NCBI GenBank assembly: GCA_002749205.1
Contig: PDOP01000043.1
Coordinates: 19,075-83,074, forward strand
Reading direction: 5' to 3'
DNA length: 64,000 nt
Origin: Treponema sp.
GTDB taxonomy: Bacteria; Spirochaetota; Spirochaetia; Treponematales; Treponemataceae
Of this stretch, positions 35,820 through 44,995 are shown piece after piece. The position numbers were made by a program, and so were the translations under genes. Positions within the stretch are counted from its first letter, which is position 1; every line of letters starts with the position of its first letter. The notes under the pieces are model-generated. The model was not told where the DNA came from, made no database searches, and saw only the letters and a program-made list of their open reading frames with translations.

Positions 35820-36452
35820 ATGTTGTTGGATAAAAATAAGGTTTACGAAGTTTTTAAGCGTTGGGAAAAGCGAGATGCAAATCCGAAAGGAGAACTTCGA
35901 TACACAAATATTTTTACGCTGCTTGTGGCAGTTGTAATGTCTGCGCAGGCAACAGATGTTGGGGTAAACAAAGCTACTGAAAAGCTATTTGCAGTTGCAA
36001 ACTCGGCGGAAGCAATGGTTGAGCTTGGAGAAGAAAAGTTAAAGGGATTGATTAAAACGATAAATTATTATCCTACAAAGGCAAAGCGAATTATTGCATT
36101 AAGTAAAATTATAAAAGACGAGTATGACGGGATTGTCCCCGATAACAGAGAGGCGTTGATACGGCTTCCGGGGGTCGGGCGTAAAACGGCAAATGTTGTT
36201 TTGAATATTGGTTTTGGAAAACCGACCATTGCCGTTGACACTCATATTTTAAGGACATCACAAAGGCTCGGATTTTCAAGCGCTAAGACACCCGTTAAGG
36301 TCGAAGAAGATTTAATTAAAATCACGCCTAAAAAATATCTCATGCACGCACACCATTGGATTTTACTGCATGGCAGATATATATGCAAGGCACGCACACC
36401 CGACTGTCAAAACTGCTTTTTGGAAGATTTATGTATGAAAAATAATTTGTAA
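35820..36452 (+). CDS. nth: Endonuclease III
   Basis: Base-excision repair DNA glycosylase/AP lyase for oxidised pyrimidines, 210 aa, almost the E. coli Nth length. The ORF track starts 32 codons earlier, inside the family 2 repeat; I choose MLLDKNKVYEVF as start. The helix-hairpin-helix is LPGVGRKTANVVLN with the catalytic Lys. The catalytic Asp is in AVDTHILRTSQRLG. The [4Fe-4S] ligands are CKARTPDCQNCFLEDLC. Translation appears leaderless. Terminator shared with secF downstream. Confidence 0.95.
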   Translation: MLLDKNKVYEVFKRWEKRDANPKGELRYTNIFTLLVAVVMSAQATDVGVNKATEKLFAVANSAEAMVELGEEKLKGLIKTINYYPTKAKRIIALSKIIKDEYDGIVPDNREALIRLPGVGRKTANVVLNIGFGKPTIAVDTHILRTSQRLGFSSAKTPVKVEEDLIKITPKKYLMHAHHWILLHGRYICKARTPDCQNCFLEDLCMKNNL

Positions 36453-36460
36453 TCCGCCTT

Positions 36461-36494
36461 AAAGGTCAATTGCAAAATACAACTGACCTTTATT
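36461..36494. terminator. Bidirectional intrinsic terminator
   Basis: AAAGGTCA-A-TTG / CAA-C-TGACCTTT stem with a short A-rich loop, between convergent nth and secF. Confidence 0.75.
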
Positions 36495-36499
36495 AACGG

Positions 36500-37735
36500 T
36501 TATACTATTGCACCTGAAGACTGTCCGGGCTTTTTAAATTTAATAATTGCAGTTCCTTTCTTTTTGCCGCAGGTAAATGACAAAATTGCAGGTGCAATGA
36601 ACAGTGAAGAATACGCACCAATTACAATACCCACAATTAACGCAAGCGCAAAATTCTGTATTCCGCCGGTTGTAAATATATACAATGCAACCATGGCAGA
36701 AAGCGTTGTTAAACTCGTAATAATACTTCGACCCAAAACAGCCGAAAGCGAACGATTAAGAATTTCAACACCGATTAAATTAGGGAACAGTCTTGTGTTT
36801 TCTCTGACCCGGTCGAAAAGAACAACCGTGTTGTTAATTGAATATCCGATAATCGTCAACAATGCCGCAACAACCAATGTCGAAAATTCAATTTGCATCC
36901 AAACAATGAATGCCGTCATTATTGTAACATCATGTATAAGAGCCAAAACACTTGCCATAGCGAAGTCCCACTTAAAACGAATCATAACATACAGGAAAAT
37001 AAGTACAACTGCAAACAGCACAAGTATGACAGATTGCCTTACAAGTGAGCTTGAATACTGTGAGCCGGCAAAATCGGTACTCAAATACGCAAAGTTATCA
37101 TTTCCGTAAGCGGCATTCAAAGCCGTTGTTAATTTTCTGTTTAAGACTTCACTACTGTTTTCGGTTTTGCCGTCATCTCTGAGTCTTAATTGGAAAGTTC
37201 GATCTTTAGGAGTTCCAACCTGTTGCACGGAAATACCTTTGATTGATGCAAGAGTATTTCTGACTTGGTCTGCAGATACAACAGGTAAACTGTCATCTGA
37301 ATAATGCAGTACAAACGGTTTTTCCGAAAGCCTTGATAATTGTTGACTGCCGGCAAAAACACTTGAAAGCTGTACTGAAGCATCGCCTATCAAAGTAACT
37401 GACAAACCTTCAAGCTCGGAAGCCTTTTGAACAAAACTACCCAAGGTGCCGTATTCGGCAAACAAAAATGTTTCAACCTCATTTTCAGAGTCAACAGAGG
37501 TTATAACCAAGTATAACCCTTTATCGTCCTGCGAAAATGAAACATTTTTTGGGCCGATATATGTTATCTTCAATGCAGTAGGTGCCAACTTTATTTTTGC
37601 TATATAGCCGGCTTGAAAGTCAATACCTAAGTTTAACCCCTTTGTATACATTCCAAATATGCCTGCACCAATCAATGCAAGGCTTAAAATAATTGCAACA
37701 AAAAATAATTTGCTAAATTTATAAATTTTGCTCAT
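36500..37735 (-). CDS. secF: Protein translocase subunit SecF
   Basis: Inner-membrane subunit that uses proton motive force with SecD to complete protein export, 411 aa. The first membrane helix is followed by LNLGIDFQAGYI, where the usual GIDFxGG has Ala for the first Gly. A periplasmic domain follows, longer than in E. coli (about 45-225). Then five helices include LTIIGYSINNTVVLFDRVRE, typical of SecF, and LSAVLGRSIITSLTTL. The stop-start junction overlaps secD by one base, and secD lies directly upstream. Confidence 0.94.
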   Translation of the reverse strand: MSKIYKFSKLFFVAIILSLALIGAGIFGMYTKGLNLGIDFQAGYIAKIKLAPTALKITYIGPKNVSFSQDDKGLYLVITSVDSENEVETFLFAEYGTLGSFVQKASELEGLSVTLIGDASVQLSSVFAGSQQLSRLSEKPFVLHYSDDSLPVVSADQVRNTLASIKGISVQQVGTPKDRTFQLRLRDDGKTENSSEVLNRKLTTALNAAYGNDNFAYLSTDFAGSQYSSSLVRQSVILVLFAVVLIFLYVMIRFKWDFAMASVLALIHDVTIMTAFIVWMQIEFSTLVVAALLTIIGYSINNTVVLFDRVRENTRLFPNLIGVEILNRSLSAVLGRSIITSLTTLSAMVALYIFTTGGIQNFALALIVGIVIGAYSSLFIAPAILSFTCGKKKGTAIIKFKKPGQSSGAIV

Positions 37736-39570
37736 TAGTTATATTTCCTCCAGCTCATTCTTATTTTCTTCAAGCCGAGCGTTTGTGTACCAAAATCAAA
37801 AATAAGTCTTGAAACAAACAAGGCAGTAAATACAGATGAAACAACACCTATAGATAAACTGTATGCAAATCCCTTAATTGGACCTGAGCCCAAGACCGAC
37901 AAGAATACTGCCGCAATAAATGTTGTAACATTGGAGTCCATAATCGCCCAAAAGGCTTGGTCAAAGCCGGCTTCAATTGCCGCAGCTCTCGATTTGCCTA
38001 ATTTCAACTCTTCTTTAATTCTTTCAAATATAACGACATTTGCATCAACTGCCATACCGATAGTCAAAATCATACCGGCGATACTTGGTAAACTCAATGT
38101 CATATTAAAGGCTGAAAGAACACTGAACATTATGTATAAGTTTAAAACCTGTGCAATACAAGCATTTATACCTGCCTCCAAATAGTAAACCAGCATAAAT
38201 ACCAAAACAGCAATCAAGCCCCAAAACAAAGCCATAACACCTTGATCTATTGCCTGTTTTCCCATAGTCGCACCAACACTTTGCTGGCTTTCCAAACTCA
38301 ATGGAACATTCAACCATGCAGACCTCAAAACAGTTTTAAGGTTTTCTGCTTCCTTGGCGGAAAACCCGCTAATAGAGCCGCTTGCACCAATCTCTGTATT
38401 TATGACAGGGGCAGACTTAACTTTATTGTCGGAAACGATAGCTAACCTCTTTCCCGTGTTTTCTCGGGTCAATTTCCTGAAAATTTCGGCACCTTCCGAA
38501 TCAAGTGAAAACAGAACAAGCGGCTCGCCTGTAGTAGGGTCAGTAACGGTTCTTACCTCGGTAAGGTATCTGCCCTCCAATCCGGGTTTTTTCTTTATTA
38601 CCAAAAAAGGCTCGTCTTCGTTTCTTTCATCAACACCGTAAGCATCTTTTTTATAAACACCCAAAAGCATTGTATCTTCAGGGATAATAGAAGGATCGAG
38701 CAAATTATAATTGGCATCAAATGTTTTACCGGGGTTAGCCGCATAATATGAGCGGAATGTTTTAGTTGCTTCATTATCAACTATGTGAAAAGCCAAAAGA
38801 CCGCGACCCATAATGATTGAGTTAATTTGGTCGGTATCAGTAGCACCGGGCAACTCCACATAAATTCTGTCTTCGCCCTGTTGTCTTATAATAGGCTCCG
38901 ATAAACCGAACTTGTCGATTCTGCCCCGCAATGTTTCAATTGCCAAACTCATGGCATCTTTTTTTGCCTGAGCTACATCGATATTCTTTTTATCATCGAC
39001 AGTTTTGGCTTTATCGTCTTTAGACTCTTTTGACTTACCGTCATCAGCAACCGACTCGCTTTTTTTAACGGCAGTAATCGAATCCAAATCAGCTTTAATA
39101 ATCAAACTCATACCGCCGGATAAATCCAAGCCCAGCTTTACTGCCCCTGCCTGATGACTTTTGGTTTTTAAAATTGATTCTCTGTAATAATCTTCCAAAA
39201 GAGGTCGCAACTCATCTCGAACCTGTTGCTCTGAGCCGGCGGGGAATGATGCAACCAAATCAATCGCCGTCCATGATTCAGGCATTGATTTGTTCATTTT
39301 TTTTCTGTTTTGTTTTGCCTTTTTAATCACGGCACTGTACTTTTGCTCATCTACCGAATCAGTCGAACCGGCCTTTGCCGCATCAATCAACTCGTTGACA
39401 TCGTCTTGAGCCATGTTAATTGCATAATCCCTGATTTTTTCTCTTGAGCCGAAAGCCAAAGAAGAATCTTTTTTGTCCGTTAAAAAATACCATCTTACAG
39501 TCGGGTATAAGAACATAAAACACATACCCAAAACCGCTATAATGACAAACAGTCTACTAGTTTTTCTCAT
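37735..39570 (-). CDS. secD: Protein translocase subunit SecD
   Basis: 611 aa, partner of SecF. One N-terminal helix, then KLGLDLSGGMSLIIKADL, a charged low-complexity insert (about 175-200, DDGKSKESKDDKAKTVDDKK) inside the periplasmic P1 region, LRGRIDKFGLSEPIIRQQG and RIYVELPGATD. Five C-terminal helices include LTIGMAVDANVVIFERIKEE. The Lys/Asp insert is unusual and probably a surface loop. RBS GGAGAT. Operon order is yajC-secD-secF, as in many bacteria. Confidence 0.95.
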   Translation of the reverse strand: MRKTSRLFVIIAVLGMCFMFLYPTVRWYFLTDKKDSSLAFGSREKIRDYAINMAQDDVNELIDAAKAGSTDSVDEQKYSAVIKKAKQNRKKMNKSMPESWTAIDLVASFPAGSEQQVRDELRPLLEDYYRESILKTKSHQAGAVKLGLDLSGGMSLIIKADLDSITAVKKSESVADDGKSKESKDDKAKTVDDKKNIDVAQAKKDAMSLAIETLRGRIDKFGLSEPIIRQQGEDRIYVELPGATDTDQINSIIMGRGLLAFHIVDNEATKTFRSYYAANPGKTFDANYNLLDPSIIPEDTMLLGVYKKDAYGVDERNEDEPFLVIKKKPGLEGRYLTEVRTVTDPTTGEPLVLFSLDSEGAEIFRKLTRENTGKRLAIVSDNKVKSAPVINTEIGASGSISGFSAKEAENLKTVLRSAWLNVPLSLESQQSVGATMGKQAIDQGVMALFWGLIAVLVFMLVYYLEAGINACIAQVLNLYIMFSVLSAFNMTLSLPSIAGMILTIGMAVDANVVIFERIKEELKLGKSRAAAIEAGFDQAFWAIMDSNVTTFIAAVFLSVLGSGPIKGFAYSLSIGVVSSVFTALFVSRLIFDFGTQTLGLKKIRMSWRKYN

Positions 39571-39681
39571 ATAATAAAAATCTCCAACACAGAATAATCA
39601 TATTATTGAGGAGCTTGCCAAAGTGATTTACTTAAATACAGTCGAAGTAAACTAAACCTTTGCAAGCGACTCAGTTTTGAA

Positions 39682-40023
39682 TTAACTTTTAGCTTTTTCT
39701 TCAGAAGTGGTGTTTGTTGTCGTATTTTTTGGATTGACAACCGAACCAATAGCAGAGCGGTTAATTTCAATTTTGCAATTATCATCAACTTTGATGATAA
39801 TCGACTTTTCTTTCAATGAACTGATAACACCGTGAATACCGCCAATTGTAATAATCTTGTCGCCTTTTTTGGCTTCGGAGATCATCTGTTGCATTCTTTT
39901 TTGCTCTTTCTTTTGAGGTCGAATCAACAAAAAATAAAAAATAGCAAAAAGGGCTGCCATTGTAACAAGCATGGATATACTGCCAAAACCGCTTGCACCC
40001 TGTAATAATGAAATAAAACTCAT
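39682..40023 (-). CDS. yajC: YajC, Sec translocon accessory subunit
   Basis: 113 aa with one membrane helix (MAALFAIFYFLLIRPQKKEQ) followed by the conserved KKGDKIITIGGIHGVISS. YajC associates with SecDF in the inner membrane. RBS AAGGAT. It is followed by about 110 bp without a gene before secD, and the tail (NPKNTTTNTTSEEKAKS) is low complexity. Confidence 0.93.
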   Translation of the reverse strand: MSFISLLQGASGFGSISMLVTMAALFAIFYFLLIRPQKKEQKRMQQMISEAKKGDKIITIGGIHGVISSLKEKSIIIKVDDNCKIEINRSAIGSVVNPKNTTTNTTSEEKAKS

Positions 40024-40126
40024 AAATATATCCTTAAAAATAAAATAATACTAAACAAACTATCATTAAATTCTTTTTAAGTCAAGAGGGATGATTAAAA
40101 AAAAGTTAAAGCAATTTTAAAAGCAC

Positions 40127-40153
40127 AAAAAAAAGCAGGACTAACACCCTGCT
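40127..40153 (-). terminator. Intrinsic terminator of rpsU
   Basis: On the minus strand AGCAGG-GTGTTAGT-CCTGCT followed by eight T, 33 bp after the rpsU stop. Confidence 0.88.
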
Positions 40154-40185
40154 CTTTCAACATTAAACTATCCAAGTTTAAAATC

Positions 40186-40389
40186 TTAATAATTTCTATT
40201 GGATTTTCTGCTTTTTTTCATAAGCTTTCGGCGGAGAGCTTTTTGCTTACGATTTTTGATAGTCGAAGGCTTTTCGTAATATTCACGCTTTTTCCACTCT
40301 CGAATTATACCCTCTTTTTCAACTTGACGCTTAAAGCGTTTCAACGCTTTTTCTAAATTTTCAGTATCGTCAACTAAAACATGTGCCAT
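40186..40389 (-). CDS. rpsU: 30S ribosomal protein S21
   Basis: 67 aa, very basic, helical; [19 protein letters not shown] and [19 protein letters not shown] match S21. It binds the 3' end of 16S rRNA near the anti-Shine-Dalgarno site. An extended ribosome-binding site (GAGGGGAGGTGA) precedes the ATG. The terminator downstream separates it from yajC. Confidence 0.97.
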   Translation of the reverse strand: MAHVLVDDTENLEKALKRFKRQVEKEGIIREWKKREYYEKPSTIKNRKQKALRRKLMKKSRKSNRNY

Positions 40390-40484
40390 TCTTACATCAC
40401 CTCCCCTCGGCTTAGGATAATCGACACTATACCATATTTTAAAAAAAAATGCAAGTAGCTCAAGTAGCTTAATGATAATATGTT

Positions 40485-40620
40485 TAAAGCAACCCTCGCC
40501 GGACTTAAATCTTTCTTCCTTATATGATGATTATAATCGTTGTCTAAGTATAGCCAACTTTTCTTAAATTTTAATCGGAAGAAAGGATATCGTCCGGCTC
40601 AAAATCAGGTTAAACGATTT
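40485..40620 (+). repeat. Family 1 folded repeat, copy 8 (variant A)
   Basis: CAACCCTC, S1 GCCGGAC (40498-40504) with GTCCGGC (40592-40598), S2 CTTTCTTCC (40511-40519) with GGAAGAAAG (40577-40585), loop strands TTAAAT and GATATC, then AAAATCAGGTTAA. A family 3 element follows directly. Confidence 0.85.
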
Positions 40621-40667
40621 ATTGGGCAATAAAGGGATTTCTTTTGATAACCACGACCTGCGTTAGC

Positions 40668-40832
40668 GATTGTAGGAACGTCTGCCGTGTTTTTTAAAAA
40701 CACGGCAGACGGATCCATTTTGCACAATAATTTATTGTGCAAAATTAGCCGAAGCGATAGCGGAGTTCCGAAATGAGCGGCGGTTTGATTTAAGAAAAAC
40801 TTTTATTTTTTTAATCTCAAACCGCAACGCCC
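40668..40832 (+). repeat. Family 3 folded repeat, copy 1
   Basis: CGATTGTA, then P1 GGAAC / GTTCC enclosing P2 TCTGCCGTG / CACGGCAGA, GGATCCATTTTGCACAAT / ATTGTGCAAAAT (P3), TTAGCCGA, and AGC-GATA-GCG (GNRA loop). AATGAG and a terminal hairpin CGGTTTGA / TCAAACCG follow. Confidence 0.78.
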
Positions 40833-40861
40833 AAATGAATTATTTTCATTCAATAAGTCGT

Positions 40862-43159
40862 TTATTGGCTTTGCATCAAATTTCCAACGGTTGTAATTTC
40901 ATAACCTTCTTCAAGCAATGCGATTATCAAAAGCTCAAGCGAAGTATAAAGATAGTCCGCACGCGGAGCACCTGTCTTGCCTATGTAAATCGGTATAATG
41001 GAACCGTTTTTAACAGTGTCAAGTATGTCGGCTATTATTTCCAAAGAGGGCTTATATAATTTCGGATGTGAATTATTATTCTCACTCGTTATCCAGTCGG
41101 GTACTTGAATATCGGGGACTATAAAAGTATAACCGGCCCAACGCCCCGCTTCAAGTATTGTCGGCGATAAAATATAAAAAGGGCTGTGCCAAATCAAAGA
41201 CAACTCATATCCGGTTGCGTTGTAAAAGTTATCTTCGTTTCTTGCCAAACCGGCTCTGATAAAATTCCCGTCAATTCGGTAATTACTGTCGCTGAAATTC
41301 CATGTTGAAAAAAACATCGAGCCGCATTGATGAGATGCCGCTGGTATTTCAGAAATCAGTTTCGGATTCGCTCCAATTGCTTCGCCATTTATAAAGAATG
41401 TAGCTTTAATGTTGTATTTATCCAGAATGTAAAGCACTTGTGCAAGTCCTTCCGTAGTTTGCATTACATCGAATACAAGGGCGATTTTATTATTAAGCCT
41501 GTTACCGTTGGAAAACACACCTTTTTGCTGTTGTATTGTTTTTGAAAAATCTGTTTTTTTGGTCGGAGCTTTTATGTTTTCCGAAATCAGGCTTACGGTA
41601 CTGTTTTCGTTTAAGGAGCGAACAAAAATCATATTCTTAAAATCACCGAAACCTGAATCTACATATACCCTGTAATTTAGGCTTCGGCTGTTTTTTTTAT
41701 TTAGTTTTTTTTCATTGTCATCCGCAAGTATCCATTTTTTATCGCCGGCATATTTTATAATTTTAGAGACATTAGTTTTCATTCCGGTTGCATCCTCTAC
41801 AGAAGCTGCCAAAACTGTTTTACCTGTTTTATCCCATGAAAAATCTTCTACTTCAGATAAAGTGATTATATCTACTGAGTTAGTCTTTGTATTAACTTTT
41901 AAAACCGCATTATCGGTTCCTGCAAAAAAAATATTGTCATTACCCCAACACGAAGAGATTATATTTTTTGTATGAACAACAGTAGCCGTTTTTTCTGTCC
42001 CGATATCATAAATCTCAAGACCTCTATTGGTTTTTACGGCTATATGGGTTCCGGCCGGATTGGCACTTAAAATTTCCGCCTTGTTTAACTCTTCAAGTTT
42101 TTTAAAATTGTCTTTGCCCAATGTCCAAGTTTGAAAAGTTTTTTTTCCCGATTCAATTCCCGAAACAGATATAATCGGAATTTCTTTTTTCCAAAACACA
42201 TCAACAAACGCCGTTGTTTCAGGCAAAAGCAAATACGGAATAATATTATTTCCTGCTGCAAATTTTAACGAATTAGAATCAGCTTTTAAAAGATAAACAT
42301 GTCTTTTATTACGTACAAAAAGAATTGATTTTCCGGTTTCCGAAATAAACAAATCATCGTCTGCAGGATTTACAGCAAAAGGTAAATTACCGATTGATTG
42401 TCCGATACTGACCAATGAGTTATACAACACCCGGGTAAGTATCTCCGTAGAGCTTATCCTGTAAACAGATGAGCCTGAAACAAACAAAAAATCACCCGAC
42501 TTAAGCCATTTAATTGCAGAAATATTTCCCTCGCCCAATTTACACAGTGGCTTGGTTTTAGTTTGTGAAAGCCACGAAGGACGGGCAAAATATAAAATTG
42601 AATTTACCTCATAAATAAATGCAGAAGAATCCGCAGCCCATAAAACCGGCTTTGCATTTAAGGGAACATTTTCAGAAAGTGTAAATTGTTTATTAATTTT
42701 TGTATCGTATAAAACCAACTTACCCAACACGCCGGATTTAGCTTCAACAAAACTTACCCAACGAGAATTAGGGCTTGTTTGCATTCGCATAAACATTCGC
42801 GAATTGGATTTTGCCTTTAAGTCAAAATTTGAAAACACGCTGTCTTTAATTACTCTGCCTGTATTCACATCAACAGTTAAAAGCCCGAAGCGGTTCATAA
42901 TTTGAAGAATTGCCCCGTTATCAAAAGATTCTACCGCTTCGGGAAAAAAAGTCAATTGTTCAAATCCGGCGGAATTATGATTTTTCAAAAACAGAGTATC
43001 AAACTCTTTACCGTTATAAGTTTCAGATTTTACGACAAAAAGCAAGTCTCCGTTATCGTTCATATCAAAATCAGTAAAAGTGATTTGTGAAAAAGCATTT
43101 GAAACCGACAACGAAAATAAAATACTAACTATGCAAAAAATCCTAACGATATTTTTCAA
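40862..43159 (-). CDS. Exported beta-propeller protein with degenerate polysaccharide deacetylase (NodB-like) domain
   Basis: 765 aa. A signal peptide (FCIVSILFSLSVSNAFSQ) targets it to the periplasm or surface. Residues about 25-500 consist of repeated WD/TolB-like strands (SPNSRWVSFVEAKSG, LWAADSSAFIYE, SANPAGTHIAVKTNRGLEIYD, CWGNDNIFFAG), suggesting a propeller. Residues about 555-765 follow the NodB homology pattern (KIALVFDVMQTTEGLAQVLY, KYNIKATFFINGEAI). However, the TFDDG motif reads VFDVMQ, and the metal-binding HxxxH motif is replaced by SHQCGSMF. It may be catalytically inactive and bind glycan only (inference). Last gene of a three-gene group with two short unknowns. Confidence 0.75.
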   Translation of the reverse strand: MKNIVRIFCIVSILFSLSVSNAFSQITFTDFDMNDNGDLLFVVKSETYNGKEFDTLFLKNHNSAGFEQLTFFPEAVESFDNGAILQIMNRFGLLTVDVNTGRVIKDSVFSNFDLKAKSNSRMFMRMQTSPNSRWVSFVEAKSGVLGKLVLYDTKINKQFTLSENVPLNAKPVLWAADSSAFIYEVNSILYFARPSWLSQTKTKPLCKLGEGNISAIKWLKSGDFLFVSGSSVYRISSTEILTRVLYNSLVSIGQSIGNLPFAVNPADDDLFISETGKSILFVRNKRHVYLLKADSNSLKFAAGNNIIPYLLLPETTAFVDVFWKKEIPIISVSGIESGKKTFQTWTLGKDNFKKLEELNKAEILSANPAGTHIAVKTNRGLEIYDIGTEKTATVVHTKNIISSCWGNDNIFFAGTDNAVLKVNTKTNSVDIITLSEVEDFSWDKTGKTVLAASVEDATGMKTNVSKIIKYAGDKKWILADDNEKKLNKKNSRSLNYRVYVDSGFGDFKNMIFVRSLNENSTVSLISENIKAPTKKTDFSKTIQQQKGVFSNGNRLNNKIALVFDVMQTTEGLAQVLYILDKYNIKATFFINGEAIGANPKLISEIPAASHQCGSMFFSTWNFSDSNYRIDGNFIRAGLARNEDNFYNATGYELSLIWHSPFYILSPTILEAGRWAGYTFIVPDIQVPDWITSENNNSHPKLYKPSLEIIADILDTVKNGSIIPIYIGKTGAPRADYLYTSLELLIIALLEEGYEITTVGNLMQSQ

Positions 43160-43174
43160 TTACAACGCTCTCCT

Positions 43175-43408
43175 TCAGTCAGCAAAATCATCTAAAAATA
43201 TATCCAAATCAGTTTCCAGTTGTAAAAGATCTTTTTCAATTTTGAGAATTTTCTTATTTACAATACCACTTTGAATTTCATGCAGCTTATCAAAAACCGT
43301 ATCAACCTGCTCAAAATCAAGCTCCTGAACTTCAGACTGTCTAAAACTGTCTTCTACCCTGCCGCCCCCAAAAGAGTCAAAAAGTTTAATTATATCTTCA
43401 CTGTTCAT
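43175..43408 (-). CDS. Small protein of unknown function
   Basis: 77 aa, acidic, no signal peptide, no recognised domain. The second half is heptad-like (QSGIVNKKILKIEKDLLQLE), suggesting a short coiled coil. It is 12 bp downstream of the 196-aa gene and 15 bp upstream of the propeller/NodB gene, so it is part of an operon of unknown role. A Glu/Gln-rich linker precedes the coil. Confidence 0.7.
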   Translation of the reverse strand: MNSEDIIKLFDSFGGGRVEDSFRQSEVQELDFEQVDTVFDKLHEIQSGIVNKKILKIEKDLLQLETDLDIFLDDFAD

Positions 43409-43420
43409 CTTTCCCTCAAC

Positions 43421-44011
43421 TTAACTTAAAAGACCTTTCACTGTTTTCCAAAATTCATCGGAAGCAATTTCTCCGTTTATAAAATCCTTAATTGCTTTTT
43501 GCAATTTTACGGGAAACCTCTCCCAATACTTGGCAGACCAATCACCCATTGCGTCTCTAAGCCCTTTATTTTCGGCATCTGACATTTTGCCTATACCGTA
43601 ACTTACAAACTGATGAGTCATATCAAGCATCACGGATTTTGGTATCCCGTTTATCTTATCACCTTTAGTTATCGGCTTAACATCACCATTATATGAGATA
43701 TCTTCGGGTATCCATGAATTAAGCAACGCTTCTGCCTGCTCACTTGAAAGATTTGGCGCTTCCTTTGCAATTAAATCCGCCGAAAATTTGCGTATCGTAT
43801 CTGTCATGGTCGACACACTTGCCATAATCGTCTTATTTATATTTTCCGCCATCTGTTTTCCGGCTTCCTCTCCGTTTAACATCAAACCGTTAGAAAGCCT
43901 ATTTTTTCGTTTTTCAACAGCAGCTTCAAAAACATCAATTTCCCGTGCAGTAGAGCTGTTTAAAATATACTCAAGACTGGCTTCAAAAGCGCTTTTATTT
44001 TCCATAAACAA
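43421..44011 (-). CDS. Helical cytosolic protein of unknown function
   Basis: 196 aa, predicted mostly helical and without a signal peptide (MENKSAFEASLEYILNSSTA; the second Met is the likelier start). No family recognised. The middle holds EEAGKQMAENINKTIMASVS and the end AIKDFINGEIASDEFWKTVK. First of three closely spaced minus-strand genes. Upstream lies a family 1 repeat. Confidence 0.65.
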   Translation of the reverse strand: MFMENKSAFEASLEYILNSSTAREIDVFEAAVEKRKNRLSNGLMLNGEEAGKQMAENINKTIMASVSTMTDTIRKFSADLIAKEAPNLSSEQAEALLNSWIPEDISYNGDVKPITKGDKINGIPKSVMLDMTHQFVSYGIGKMSDAENKGLRDAMGDWSAKYWERFPVKLQKAIKDFINGEIASDEFWKTVKGLLS

Positions 44012-44072
44012 ATTATAACCATTTTTTTCAATTTTGAAAAGAGTAAAAAGCCGGCATTTTATCTATTTTATC

Positions 44073-44306
44073 GCAAGCCTTTGAATTGAGCCTGTTTACA
44101 CAGGCTTCAATTCAAAGGCTTTTGCTCTCAACCAGCGTCTGACTTAAATCTTTGTTCCTTTAACTGCTTGAAATAATCAAAGTCTCGATAGATACTTTTA
44201 GTCTCAATAATCGAGCCTTCTTTTCTGATTGATAACAAGCGGAACAAAGGATACCGTCAGACTTAAAATCAGTGCAAGCGTAATGTTTATCACGCCGGTT
44301 TTCTGC
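44073..44306 (+). repeat. Family 1 folded repeat, copy 9 (variant A)
   Basis: The terminal hairpin is expanded: GCAA-GCCTTTGAATTGAGCCTG paired with CAGGCTTCAATTCAAAGGC-TTTTGC. S1 is GTCTGAC (44137-44143) with GTCAGAC (44256-44262). S2 is CTTTGTTCC (44150-44158) with GGAACAAAG (44241-44249). Loop strands are TTAAAT and GATACC. AAAATCAG and GCCGGTTTTCTG follow. Confidence 0.85.
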
Positions 44307-44341
44307 ATAAAACCACGCCAAATTGACAGCGACAGTTTTGA

Positions 44342-44665
44342 TTAATCCGGTAACTTTTTTTCATAAGATTCAACTATTTCTTTTATTTCTAAAATCATTT
44401 TTTGGTGGCTATCTGCAAGATTTCTGGCAGTGTTATCATCTAAATACATTGGCAAAAAAAGCTCATGAGGTTGAGATTGAAGAGCTTCGGAAATCTTTCT
44501 CAATGATTCTGCAGATACCCATTTTTGTTCATTTTCTATACTGTTGATAAAAGTAACAGAAAGTTTGGATTTCAGAGACAGGTCAAGTTGTGACATTTTT
44601 CTTAATTTGCGAAGTCGCTTTATATTAAAACTAAGCAAGGCTGCACAAGAATTTTTTTTGTCCAT
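44342..44665 (-). CDS. XRE-family transcriptional regulator
   Basis: 107 aa. A lambda-repressor-type helix-turn-helix spans about 12-72 (IKRLRKLRKMSQLDLSLKSK followed by LSVTFINSIENEQKW). The short C-terminal part is helical with no ligand domain visible. It is divergent from the rsbU-type gene, so it might control that cassette or itself. Target unknown. No strong ribosome-binding site seen. Confidence 0.85.
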   Translation of the reverse strand: MDKKNSCAALLSFNIKRLRKLRKMSQLDLSLKSKLSVTFINSIENEQKWVSAESLRKISEALQSQPHELFLPMYLDDNTARNLADSHQKMILEIKEIVESYEKKLPD

Positions 44666-44772
44666 AGATGCTCTAATTTTACCCTAAAAGGGTATTTTTT
44701 TGCAAATATCTACCGGATAAAATTATATACCCCAATAGATTATAAACAGGGAATTTTTTGATTAAAAGAGCC

Positions 44773-44882
44773 TCTTGCAAAAGTTTAGTTACTTTTGCTC
44801 CCAAAGAAGCTCATTTCATTGCACTTTTTTGGTACATTTTGCAAGAAATTACAAAACTTGTCTGACGTGTGCAATTTCCTCA
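44773..44882 (+). repeat. Family 4 folded repeat, copy 2
   Basis: GCAAAAG / CTTTTGC around TTTAGTTA, then AAAGAAGCTCATT, CATTGC, AAGAAATTACA, GTCTGAC, with TTGCA paired to TGCAA before TTTCCTCA. It lies about 75 bp upstream of the rsbU promoter. Confidence 0.65.
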
Positions 44883-44957
44883 ACCATAAAAATAACTCTT
44901 TTTATTTAAGTAAAAATAAAATATCACATAAAAATCAATAATAAGCAATTATGCATA

Positions 44958-44986
44958 TTGACGTTTTTTATAATTAGTGATAGAAT
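44958..44986 (+). promoter_or_regulatory. Sigma-70 promoter of the rsb cassette, nearly leaderless
   Basis: TTGACG (44958-44963), a 17-bp spacer, TAGAAT (44981-44986). The ORF-track ATG at 44987 directly abuts the -10 box and would not be transcribed. The next in-frame ATG, 44996, is about 3 nt after the expected start site. Confidence 0.6.
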
Positions 44987-44995
44987 ATGATAAGT

